This document shows, piece after piece, positions 11,574-21,110 of a DNA stretch of 64,000 nt. Made by a program: the position numbers and the translations under genes. Origin of the DNA: Carya illinoinensis (Eukaryota > Streptophyta > Magnoliopsida > Fagales > Juglandaceae); NCBI RefSeq assembly GCF_018687715.1, contig NC_056766.1, positions 15,991,001 through 16,055,000 of the forward strand, given 5' to 3'. Position 1 is the first letter of the stretch. Each line of letters starts with the position of its first letter. Under the pieces are notes generated by a model, which saw only the letters and a list, made by a program, of their open reading frames with translations, was not told the DNA's origin and made no database searches.

Positions 11574-11584
11574 TGGTATCAGAG
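11574..11584 (+). other. Primer binding site (initiator Met-tRNA)
   Basis: TGGTATCAGAG starts two bases after the LTR end and complements the 3' end of plant initiator tRNA-Met, the usual chromovirus primer. Confidence 0.85.
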
Positions 11585-11620
11585 ACGTCGATTCTCTGCA
11601 CTATCAAATTTCTCTTTACA

Positions 11621-12540
11621 TGGCTGAAGGTACAAGATCGAACCAGATGCTGGAAGGGCTAAATGCCTACAAGAAAATCACGGATGCATAGTTCCAGATT
11701 ATGGAAGCTGAAATGCAGGCGTTGAGGATGCAAGTAGAGAAGTCAGTGGAAGCAGAAATGCAGGCCATGAGAAAACAGCTAGAAGCTGTGAGTCTTCAGC
11801 TCTCCTCCTTTACCATGAACCTGCAAGGCAAAGGCAAGGATCAGTTTGAAGATGCAGCAAACAACCAGCGGGGTCCTAGGCAAGAGCAACAACTGATTAA
11901 TATGGGGGAGATCCAGCCAAGAACCATCAGGTTGGACTATCCTACTTTTAATGGCGAATACACCTTGGGATGACTGTATAAGGTAAGCCAGTTCTTTACC
12001 TTTCACAGCACACCACCCCCACATAGATTGAGACTTGTCATTCCACATGGAGGGCAAGGCCTTAGTTTGGTTCCAGGGCTTGGATGAGTCTAGAATATTA
12101 ACTGGATGGGAAGAGTTTGTAAGAGCTCTATTGGTGAGATTTGGCCCTTGCTGCTATGATGACCTTATGGAACAGTTAACTCGCCTAAGACAAACGGGAA
12201 CTGTTGAAGAATACAAAGATAGATTTGAATTCTTGTCAAATAGGTTAAGGGGCTTATCTGAGGTGTATATGCTTAGTTGTTTTTTAAGCGGCTTAAGAGA
12301 TGACATTAGACTACCTGTCCGCATGTTTACACCTTCTAATTTCATGACTGCCTACAGCCTAGCCAAACTCCAAGAAGAAAACCTAAACTTACCCAGAAAA
12401 CTATTTAACCGACCCTTTCATACCTATACCTATACCCCAGAACCAGTTGCCATTAAATACCATCCCAACCACCAACCACCAGACTAAAACAAAAACCAGA
12501 ACAAGGCCATTGTTCCAGTTCAGAAAATTAGCCAAGCCCA
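11621..12540 (+). pseudogene. gag region of the Ty3 chromovirus
   Basis: The frame opens with ATGGCTGAAGGTACAAGATC at 11621, just after the primer site, and hits TAG at 11688. It resumes at 11701 with a Met/Gln/Glu-rich coiled-coil-like stretch and shifts frame near 11960-12030. The retrotransposon gag core follows at 12035-12487 (MEGKALVWFQGL, WEEFVRALLVRFGP, LTRLRQTGTVEEYKDRFE). Gag makes the particle shell. At least one stop and one frameshift break it. Confidence 0.85.
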
Positions 12541-12541
12541 A

Positions 12542-13162
12542 ATGAAAACCAGAAGGGAGAAGGGCCTATGTTATTATTGTGATTCCAAATGGAATCCTGG
12601 TTTCAAATGCCACAACCCAAAACTTTATTTAATTGAGGAAGTGGAGAATATTGCTGGACCCAGTGGGGTGGAGGATGAGAAGGAGGAGGAAACACAAGAA
12701 GCCCTCAACTTGCTTACCCCGGATCCCACACTCGAGATATCATTACATGCCATTACGGGTTCACTAAATCCCAAGACCATGAGGGTTAAGGGAAGGGTTG
12801 GAAGCCAATGGGTGATCATCCTCATAGACTCAGGCAGTACCCACAACTTTGTGGATCCCGCCATACTAAACCGAGTCTCTCTCCCTGTGATTGCGGATGA
12901 AAAAGTACGAGTTAAGGTGGCAAATGGAGAGATGGTCAATAGCGAAGGCAAGGTATTGGGGGTCAATGTGCACATACAGGGAATGAATGTTACCATTGAT
13001 CTGTTTGTGTTGGTTTTAGCAGGATGTGACATGGTGCTGGTTGTGCAATGGCTTCAAACTTTGGGTTCCATTTTAGGGAACTTCAAGGACTTAACTATGC
13101 AGTTTTTTCACCAAAACAAAAACAGTATAGTTGAAGGGACTAAGTGGGAGCACCTGAATTGA
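12542..13162 (+). pseudogene. Zinc knuckle and retropepsin-like protease segment (Ty3)
   Basis: Near the start is a nucleic-acid-binding knuckle, CYYCDSKWNPGFKC, in which the expected His of the C2HC motif is Phe. Downstream, at about residues 90-190, is an aspartic protease with its active site DSGSTHNFVD intact. The frame ends at 13162, before the linker to reverse transcriptase, which is shifted and interrupted over 13163-13520. Confidence 0.85.
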
Positions 13163-14640
13163 AGAAGGCTCTCTTAGTAAGCTACACAAAAGGGAGAGTA
13201 AGGGAGTCTTCTTGCATCTGGTTGAAGAATCCATGGGGCCATCCAATCCAGAAATTCCACAAGCCATCCAACCCTTACTAAGCCAGTACTCTGACCTTTT
13301 TGCCACCCTAAACAGTTTACCACCTACATGACCATTCCATTAATTTACAACCAGGAACTAGCCCCATTTCTGTTGTCCCTATCGCTACCCTTATTTTCAA
13401 AAAAATGAAATAGAAAGAATAGTGAACAAGTTGCTGGATTCAGGTGTGGTGAGACCTAGCCAAAGCCCTTATTCCTCACCTGTGTTGTTGTAAGAAAGGC
13501 GGATGGGTCATGGCGATTATGTGTGGACTACCAGGCTCTTAATAGTGTGACTATTAAGGACAAATTCCCCATCCCAGTTGTGGAAGAGCTGATGGATAAA
13601 TTATTTGGAGCCAAGATCATTTCCAAGCTGGATTTAAGATCCGGATATCATCAAACAAGAGTCAACCCAGCAAATGTACTAAAGACTACATTTCGCACCC
13701 ACGAAGGGCACTACAAATTCCTAGTTATGCCTTTTGGCTTAACTAACGCCCCATCAACTTTCCAAAGTTTAATGAATGAGGTTTTTAAGCCCCACCTCAG
13801 AAAGTTCATTCTAGTATTTTTTTTATGACATTTTAATTTATAGCAGGAATGCTTAGGAAGACATAGAGCATCTACAACTTACATTTGAGATTCTAAGAAG
13901 AAACCAACTGTTTGCCAAGTTAAGCAAATGCAGATTTAGGTGTGAAGAAATATCTTATTTGGGGCATCTCATTTCTGGTCAAGGAGTAAGGGCGGATCCA
14001 GAAAAATTATAGGCCATGAAGAATTGGCCAACTCCTAAGTCCCTAAAAGCCTTGAGGGTTTTTTGGGATTAATCGGATACTACAGAAGATTTATAAAGAA
14101 TTATGGTGGGATTACTGCAAATCTGACCCGCTTATTAAAGAAGGACAGTTTTAAATGGGATGGAGAGGCACAGGAAGCATTTGAGAAATTGAAGTCAACC
14201 TTCACCCAGCCCCCTATTTTGGCACTTCCAAATTTCCAGCTTAAGTTCACTATCGAATGCAATGCGTCGGGAGATGCAATAGGGGCTGTCCTAATGCAAG
14301 AAGGCCGGCCATTGGCTTTCTTCAGCAAGGCCTTGAAGGAAAGGGCCTTGGAATTATCGACATATGAGAAGAAGTTGTATGCCTTGGTGTCAGCAGTTCA
14401 AAAATGGAGACCCTACTTACTAAGGCAATCCTTTGTGGTCAAAACAGATCACCAAAGCCTCAAGTTTCTGCTTGATCAAAGAGTAGGGACACCAATGTAG
14501 CAAAAATGGGTAACAAAATTGATGGGGTATGATTTTCTGGTGGAATACAAGAAGGGCAAGGAAAATGTGGTGGCGGATGCCTTATCTAGGCAAGGAGAAG
14601 AGGAAGTTTGGGTGGCCATGATTTCACTACCCAACTTTGA
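13163..14640 (+). pseudogene. Reverse transcriptase and RNase H segment (Ty3)
   Basis: RT fingers and palm are readable at 13523-13828 ([48 protein letters not shown]). At the catalytic site the family has Phe-(hydrophobic)-Asp-Asp followed by ILIYS. Here an extra T in a T-run at 13819-13826 shifts the frame and the first Asp codon is lost. The following ILIYS is visible one frame over. RT thumb and RNase H follow at 14063-14500 (GLIGYYRRFI, LTRLLKKDSFKW, KTDHQSLKFLLDQR), then a stop at 14498 and a readable tail to about 14640. Multiple frame breaks make it non-functional. Confidence 0.88.
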
Positions 14641-14671
14641 CTGAATCACAGAAATCAAGGCTTCCTATGAC

Positions 14672-15896
14672 TTGGATGAGAAGTTAAAAGAGCTGCTGCA
14701 CAAACAGACTACAGGGGATCTCCCTCTTCATTACTCAGTGAGGGATGGTCTATTCTTGTACAAGGGACGCTTATATATCCCTACAAATTCAACTCTCATT
14801 AAAAACCTACTGTCACTTGTGCATAGTAGTCCTATGGGGGTACATTTGGGATTTGACAAAACAGTTCACCGGTTGAAGAAAGATTTCTATTGGCCCGGGT
14901 GGAAGACAGATATTAAACAGTTTCTCAAGGGCTGTGAGACATGCCAAGTCATGAAGGTAGATAATAAACTGCCTAGTGGACTGTTACAGCCCCTACCAGT
15001 GCCTCAAAAACCATGGTCTGCCATCATCATGGACTTTGTAGAAGGACTCCCTAGCTTTAATGGATTTAATGCCTTATGGGTTGTCGTGGACAGATTTACA
15101 AAATATGCACATTTTGTACCAATTTCCCACCCATACACAGCTCGAACAGTGGCTCAAATGTTTTTGAAACATATTTTTAAGCTACATGGTATGCCAAAAT
15201 CCATTATATCCGACAGGGACCCCACCTTCACTAGCAAATTTTGGAAGGAAATATTCTCACTATAGAATGTACAGCTGGCTTTCAGCACCTCGTACCACCC
15301 CCAAACAGATGGTCAGACAAAGGCTGTGAATAAATGGTTAGAGAATTATCTACGGAGCTTCACTAGTGACAAACCGAAGGAGTGGTCAAAATGGGTCGAG
15401 TTGGCTGAGTGGTGTTACAAATCTAGCTTACACACCTCCACTAAAGTTACTCCCTTTGAGGCCTTATATGGCTACAACCCACCTCGACTACTCTCTTACA
15501 AGGTAGGAACTTTAAAACTTGAAGAGGTGGACGTAACACTAAGGGACCGGGACCAACTATGGACTTTACTCAGGGAAAACATAATAGCAACCCAAAATCG
15601 CATGAAGTGCTACTTTGATTTAAAAAGGAAGGAGCAACATTACACAGTGGGTGGGTGGGTTTACCTTCAGCTACAGCCGTACCAGCAAGCCACGGTGCAA
15701 CAGAGGAGGTCCTTGAAGCTTTCCCCTCATTTTTACGGCCCTTTCCAGGTGGTGCAGCGTATTGGCGAGGTGGCATATCGCCTGAAATTACCCAAGACGG
15801 CTCAAATCCACGACGTCTTCCACGTCTCACAGCTCAAAAAGAAACTGGGCCAAGACACCATCCCGATCCCAAAACTACTTCCTGTGAACCGGCAGG
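14672..15896 (+). pseudogene. Integrase of the Ty3 chromovirus
   Basis: The HHCC zinc-binding domain is visible (HSSPMGVHLGFDK then CETCQ). The catalytic core follows with Asp in IIMDFVEGLP and Asp in IISDRDPTFTSKFW. A stop at 15263 interrupts the frame, which resumes at about 15265-15326. The catalytic Glu in the family TDGQTE motif is Lys (GQTK, near 15318). The C-terminal part (HDVFHVSQLKKKLG) is well preserved and runs into the hAT MITE at 15897. Integrase would insert the cDNA into host chromatin; this copy has lost a catalytic acid as well as its frame. Confidence 0.88.
15889..15896. repeat. 8-bp target duplication, left (CCGGCAGG)
   Basis: Repeated exactly at 16664-16671 on the far side of the inserted MITE. 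Confidence 0.88.
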
Positions 15897-16216
15897 TAGG
15901 GGTGAAAACCGACATATCGGTTTCGGTTTTGGACAAAAACCGAGACCGCACTGATTGGGTGAAAATGATGAAAATCTCGACTGAAACCGGCCGGAGAAGG
16001 GGGAGGAAACCGTCGTCCTCGGTCTTGGCGTAACTCCGGTCGGTTCGTCGGCGTCGTCGATGGCTATGTGCGCCATGAGAGAGAGCGAGAGACCACGGTG
16101 AAGCTGCGAGATTTTTGAGAGAGATAGAGAGATATGACGCCGCGAGGTGAGCTTAGAGAGAGAGAGAGAGAGCTGGCGATGGAGGTGGCCTTGCGTGGCT
16201 GCGCTGCGTGCACCTT

Positions 16217-16268
<52 letters not shown>

Positions 16269-16663
16269 CGGCGGCTGGTGAGAGTGAGAGATATGAAGAA
16301 GAAGAAGAAGAAGAAGACGACGAAGGAAACGGCGCTGTGTTAACCCTAGAGTTAAAACGGTGCCGTTCTTTTAATTTTTTTTTCCAATACTAAGCCATAA
16401 AACGACGTCATTTCACTTCTTCAGTTTTAAGTGAAACGGCATCGTTTCATATATGTATAAATCAAAAAAGAAAATAATACTTAAACCATCGGTCGGTTCA
16501 GCGGTCTGGCCCAGGTTCAAACCGGGACCGAACCGCTGGACATCAGTTTTGAATAAAACCTACCGTGCGCCGACCGGTTCTACTCCGGTTCCTGCCTGTT
16601 CCGATCTCTGGCGGCCGGTCTGAGTCGGTTCCGGTCAGTTCTTCGATTTTTTGTACAACCCTA
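15897..16663. mobile_element. 767-bp hAT MITE inserted in the chromovirus pol
   Basis: Begins TAGGGGTGAAAACCG and ends TTGTACAACCCTA (reverse complement TAGGGTTGTACAA), bounded by exact CCGGCAGG duplications. Both ends are rich in CCGGTT / AACCGG words. The interior has a (GA)n run at 16217-16264 and short GC-rich sequence that codes for Arg/Glu runs only. Removing it joins the integrase C terminus to the chromodomain, which confirms the boundaries. It is non-autonomous, with no transposase. Confidence 0.9.
16217..16264. repeat. (GA)n microsatellite within the MITE
   Basis: About 24 GA units, interrupted once by AAAG. The apparent RERERE open frames over 16134-16393 are translations of this run. 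Confidence 0.85.
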
Positions 16664-16671
16664 CCGGCAGG

Positions 16672-16847
16672 GTGTCATCCGTCCCGAACCTGAAGAAGTT
16701 CTAGCACGTCGTCTGACGAAGAAGAACAACAAGCCGGTGACCGAGATCCTCGTTCGATGGCAGGGACAACATGCGGAGGATGCCTGTTGGGAGCCTTACC
16801 AAACGGTGCAGGCAGATTTTCCCCATCTTGTGGACAAGGTTTTGTAA
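16672..16847 (+). pseudogene. Chromodomain and C terminus of the Ty3 pol
   Basis: Directly after the MITE the frame reads IRPEPEEVLARRL, then VTEILVRWQGQHAEDACWEP, ending at TAA 16845-16847. The WxxxxxxDxxWEP pattern is the retrotransposon chromodomain, which in chromoviruses steers integration to marked heterochromatin. Its reading frame is intact, but it is now cut off from integrase by the MITE. Confidence 0.88.
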
Positions 16848-16859
16848 AGGAGAGGGGAA
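16848..16859 (+). other. Polypurine tract of the Ty3 element
   Basis: AGGAGAGGGGAA lies immediately upstream of the TG that opens the 3' LTR. It is the plus-strand primer site and fixes the LTR start. Confidence 0.8.
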
Positions 16860-17417
16860 TGTCATATAGCAGCTCAAGATGGGGACATTAGGGTGGAACT
16901 GAACTGAAAAAGGAAGGAAGTAAAGTGAAGAATCAATAAAGTGAAGAATCAATAAAGTGAAGAAGATGCTGTCGTGTGATAGAAGGAGGACCATGGGCCG
17001 AGTATGGATCATGGGCCCTAATGCCGTCGACTCACAAGAGAAGAGAAGGGCTGCCAACACATGGGCTGCAAGAGGGGCCTATGGGCCGAAGTATGGAGAA
17101 GTTGCTAGAAATCCATTATCCATTTGGTTATTTGCATTTTCCTTTTTTCCAGACTATATCGTATTTTTCATTTTATGTCTTAATTTCTTATTGGTCAGTA
17201 CACCTGTAGTGGAAGGGAATTGGGGTAATTATAATCCATAGCAGAGGACTGTAGTGGGCATCAGAATATTTTCAGTGTTATTGTAATTCCTGGAGGTGCT
17301 CCCCTCAAAGTGAGCGTGTAACGTGTGGCTATCCATTCAATCCATTTTAGAGTTTTCTCTCTCTCTTTCATTCACTCTTATTCCATTTTCCATTATCAAT
17401 CTTCTAGGTTTGTTACA
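16860..17417 (+). repeat. 3' LTR of the Ty3 chromovirus
   Basis: Runs from TGTCATATAGCAGC to TTTGTTACA. Compared with the 5' LTR it has an extra GTGAAGAATCAATAAA unit near 16925-16955 and scattered substitutions. Confidence 0.87.
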
Positions 17418-18089
17418 CTTTTTAAAGTACAAATTCTCTGATCTTCCTGTGGCCAGAATATAGATGAGCTAATTAATGATTTATTATTTTCATTTCATGA
17501 TGTTGAGTTTAGACGAATATTTTGAAATATTCTGATCCAAAATTTTGATTTGTTTTTGTAAATGAGATGAACTGAATTCAAATTAAAATTAAAAGTTGAA
17601 TAAAATATTATTAAAATATATTTAAATTTTAAATTATGTTAGGTTGTGAAAGTCAGCAAAGATTTGTTTATATTGGTTTTCTTGAAAATTTGTATCGATT
17701 CATGTTATTTTCCACAAAAATTATTTGATAAAAAGTTTAATTGAAATTAGATGATCTACGGCCATCACCAAGCCACCCCCATCGTTGGCAGTTTCATACA
17801 CCCTCCATAAAAACTCATAAAAAAATCTTACATAGTACTCTCAATAAGTCCCACCACTTTTATAGGATTTTTAAAAATGTTTATCTCCAAAACTTTTCAC
17901 GACTATTTACAAATATATATATATATATATATATATCAATTTATTTTCAACACATAACATCCAAACTCATAAAGCAACAAACGGTATTAATATTTGAGGG
18001 GAAAAAAAAGCATGTACACAAACATTTCCATATTGAGTCATGAACATACTTTTTGGCATGCACAAAGAGGCTACAACCTTTAGGCAAAG
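17418..18089. other. Intergenic: AT-rich repeat and start of the P450 duplication unit
   Basis: 17500-17640 is a diverged copy of the AT-rich repeat seen at 7-9 kb. From about 17635 onward the sequence matches 48030 onward, so the P450 duplication unit starts here. An (TA)n run lies at about 17912-17936. No gene was recognised; the 17741-18043 frame is low complexity. Confidence 0.55.
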
Positions 18090-18262
18090 GAAAATACTTT
18101 AGTCACAAAGGGATTACACACAAGTAAACCCACAAATTAATGTGGCTTGATATGATACGTCAGATTGTAAGGTTACCTTTATTATAAAGCAAATTTAACG
18201 GATTCCATGAAGTCACATTAGTTTGTGAGTTTATTTTCTGTAATCTCTTTATGTCTGTAGCA
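18090..18262. mobile_element. Foldback MITE downstream of the dead P450 copy
   Basis: The left end CACAAAGGGATTACACACAA and the right end (reverse complement GACATAAAGAGATTACAGA) are long imperfect inverted repeats, and the inner arms (TTAATGTGGCTTGATATG / TAATGTGACTTCATGG) also pair. It is the same family as 20,020-20,195 and 51,915-52,080. The equivalent position beside the intact P450 lacks it. Confidence 0.6.
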
Positions 18263-18325
18263 GTTCTCGCAGGCAAATGTCCTCCAAAATGGGAGTTGTG
18301 CTACTCCATGTTGAGGCTGCAAGTT

Positions 18326-20874
18326 TCAAGCACTAATCCTCCTAAATAGGAGGTGTGCACCATGTTGAGGTTGAAGGGTCATATACATCATCGGGGGATG
18401 AACATAAGTTGGTGACATGGTAAAAGAATATTGTCGAACGATCACAGCCAGTGCCACCTTTGTCTCAACTAGGGCTAGATTCTGACCTGCACAAATTCTA
18501 GGTCCTAACCCAAATGGAAAATATGGGGCTAAATGCTTTCGAGACTCAAAAAAATTCAATGGATTGAATTTATGTGCATCTTTTCCCCATATCTCAATAT
18601 CATGATAAACAGCTATCAAGAGCAAAGCGAGCTGTGTTCCTGGTGGAATGTCAAGTTTCCCTAACTTAACTCGTTTAGTTGTTTGCCGGAATAGGATTGC
18701 AGCCTCAGGGTAGAGGCGAAGTGATTCATTTAGTATCATACTCACCTGTTGAGAAAACAAGAAGAAATTTATACTATTTCATGGTTGAACATAGTTTTCC
18801 ATCCATTTAATGATAAATATCTATTCGAGAGATTAAAATAAGCATAATCATGAATAAATAAGGAACTAGGAAAATTATTGTATACAAAAATTCTCTCTAA
18901 CTATCCATTCAAACATTTTATATATATCCTTTGTGCATAATAATATAAAATAAATAAAGCCTACTTGACGATGCAAAAAAGAGTGTTATATATCTTCAAC
19001 ATTAAAATGTTTAACAATGAAATGAAAGCTTGTCGATGCTACAATAATGGACAGGAAAGCAAGGAATATTTGAACTCACTATCTTAAGGTCGTTTAAATT
19101 CCCAGCCGTGGGATGTTCATTATCTCTACAAATCTTGAAGACTTCTTCCCGTGCCTTACTTTGCCATTCTTGATTTGATGCTTGAAGGATGATTGCCCAA
19201 GTCAAAAGATTAGCACTTGTTTCCTTTCCTGCAACATAGAAATTCTTACATTCATCTATGATTTCCATCGCCCCTAATTTCTCTTCTTTACCATCATGAT
19301 TCTTGTAAGAAGATAGGAAGAGACCAAGAAAATTTCCTGAGCTTTGATGTCTCCCTTTTATTTTAATGCTCTCTATCAACATCTAGTAGATTCTTATGAT
19401 TCCTTCTCAAGCCTCCACCTCCCACTGTTATTCGTAGTGGGCAAAAACCTACAAATGGAGGTATATATCATTCATTTACTAAAAAAATAGTGTTCTTTAT
19501 CTTGATTTTCATCATTGTCAACCGCACTTGTAAAAAAATAGTGTTATTTTTTTTTTTTTTTTTTTGTAAAGTACTTAAGAATGGTAAAATATTAAGCCTA
19601 TCATGATGAGAATCTTGAATATGTACTTAATCACCTGAAAGCAGAAAGGTAGACGCTTCTATAAGTTTGGGTGATAAGGCGTAGTTGCTGCTCTTATAAC
19701 ATGAAGATCCTCTTTCCCTCCTCAAAGCTACTTCCCAATGCAGTTCTAAATATTATGTCTGCTGAAAGGTTATGAAATTCTTTGTGCACTTCCATCTTGA
19801 ATTCGTCACCTCCTCTCTCTTTTTCCCACTTTTGGAGCATCTGTCTAGTACTTGCCACAATCTCAGGTACCCAAGCCTGCAATATTACCATTGTGGCATC
19901 ATTGCCTACAAATTAAACTAACAAAATTTGAGTTGTAGTTATCCTGTAGCAGTAGTTCTCATCGAGTGTTTACATATTATATGATCTAATCTATTATTAA
20001 TTTTTTGTTTTTTATTAGAGAAAAGTTTAGTAACAAAGAGATTCCATAAAAGTAAACAAATAAACTGACACAAGTTGATATGGTATGTTAGATTACAAAC
20101 TTACTTTTATTGTAAATTATATATGACGTATCACATGAAGTCACGTCAGTTTATAAGTTTACTTTTATAGGATCTATTTGTAGCGGTATCACTTCTTTCC
20201 TATTATAATTAACTAGGATTAGATTGAATGACTTGCACTTCTACAGTTGTTGGAATTACTCTTAACATTAAATGAATATACAAAGCATAATTCATTACCT
20301 TAACTTTCTACAGTTTTAGTTGACCAAAAAAGATGAAATGAAAACGAATACGAATACGAAGAGTAGTATAGGTATTGAAAAATTACCTTCACTTTCTCCA
20401 TCTCAAAAGCTTTGTTTGCGATTCTTCTGTGAGAGCTCCATCTCTCACCCCTCAATGCAAATATTCCTTGTCCAAAGAACACTTAACCGGAGGGTTATGG
20501 TCCATCTTCTCAAATGATCCACCGGTGTTCATAAGGACCTCCTTGATCATGTCAGGATCGTCGATAGCTAGCCTGGGCTTAGACCCGAACCAATACAGAA
20601 ACGTCCTCCCATACAAAGCCGATCACTCGGAATGGTATGGAGTCAGCCGGTGAAGAATGTCGTGGTCGTCCCAAGACATGGCCTTCAACTGAGGTTCGGC
20701 ATACATCCGGCGAATCTCCGGTGTGTTTCCAACAACAGGACGGTAGGGAGGACCTCGTACGCCTTGCCTGCGGAAATGGACTTGGATTCTCCACGGCAAC
20801 CATAAATCTGAGTGCAGGAGTTTCAAGAGGAGGAAGAAGATCGTCATCACGATCAGGAGCAGAAGCAGGTTCAT
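18326..20874 (-). pseudogene. CYP72-clan cytochrome P450, dead copy
   Basis: Four exons match the intact copy at 48,722-52,740: 20874-20387, 19876-19635, 19448-19080 and 18745-18326, all with GT-AG introns. The frame is broken at five or more places. Trp is TGA at 20623-20625 after residue Glu of HSE. One base is missing at about 20482. Gln is TAA at 19694-19696 (FML then stop). In exon 3 an Arg codon is TAA, followed by a one-base deletion near 19385-19400. Recognisable motifs remain: the N-terminal anchor and PPYRPVVGN hinge, I-helix [14 protein letters not shown] (ExxR) and [15 protein letters not shown] with the haem Cys. Flanks on both sides are shared with the intact copy. An older view of it as an active paralogue would need all breaks to be sequencing errors, which is unlikely. 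Confidence 0.9.
20020..20195. mobile_element. Foldback MITE in intron 1 of the dead P450 copy
   Basis: The left end AGATTCCATAAAAGTAAAC and the right end TTTACTTTTATAGGATCT are inverted repeats, and the inner arms AAACTGACACAAGTTGATAT and TGAAGTCACGTCAGTTTA pair as well. The intact paralogue has the same element at the same intron position (51,915-52,080), so it predates the duplication. Confidence 0.7.
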
Positions 20875-21110
20875 TTCTTTGGGAGCTTGATTAGGGAGAG
20901 AGAGACGAGTGTTTTTCTTGATCAAAATGGTAGTGCTGAAATAGGTCGGTGATGATAAGATTAAACAAAGAGAAGATCGTACTGATTATTAATAATCCAG
21001 GCCCGGAGTATTGGGAAGGGAAGTGACACAAAACCATTGAATACGGGGTGCATGACCATCCAATAATGGACAATTAACGGGCTTTTTTATGCATTAGGTA
21101 TTGGATATAA
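20875..21110 (-). promoter_or_regulatory. 5' flank shared by the two P450 copies
   Basis: This 230-bp stretch upstream of the dead copy aligns with 52,741-52,985 upstream of the intact one. Conserved words include GACGAGTGTTTTTCTT, CCATCCAATAATGG and TATAAAATGAATTA. It probably contains the old promoter, with a TTTTATAT stretch on the minus strand as a TATA candidate. The assignment is inferred from position and conservation only. Confidence 0.45.

Larger units (their letters stand above)
11028..17417 (+). mobile_element. Ty3/gypsy chromovirus-type LTR retrotransposon, decayed
   Basis: A full-layout element: 5' LTR (11028-11571), Met-tRNA primer site, gag, protease, reverse transcriptase, RNase H, integrase, chromodomain, polypurine tract and 3' LTR (16860-17417). 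Order PR-RT-RH-IN-chromodomain is that of plant chromoviruses (Tekay/Reina/CRM group). Every domain carries frameshifts, stops or replaced key residues, and a 767-bp hAT MITE lies between integrase and chromodomain. The LTRs are clearly homologous but differ by substitutions and a 14-16-bp tandem duplication in the 3' copy. The 5-bp flanks (CCCGA and CTTTT) do not match, so no target duplication was found; the left terminus may have been altered or the element recombined. Confidence 0.92.

Noticed and set aside
12625..13032. Antisense frames within the Ty3 element (also 13091-13306, 14101-14328)
   Set aside because: They lie opposite the recognised gag-pol domains and have no content of their own.
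15570..16076. Frames crossing the integrase-MITE junction on both strands
   Set aside because: They mix integrase C terminus with MITE sequence; the junction is shown by target duplication.
16134..16393. RERERE-type proteins
   Set aside because: Translation of the (GA)n microsatellite in the MITE.
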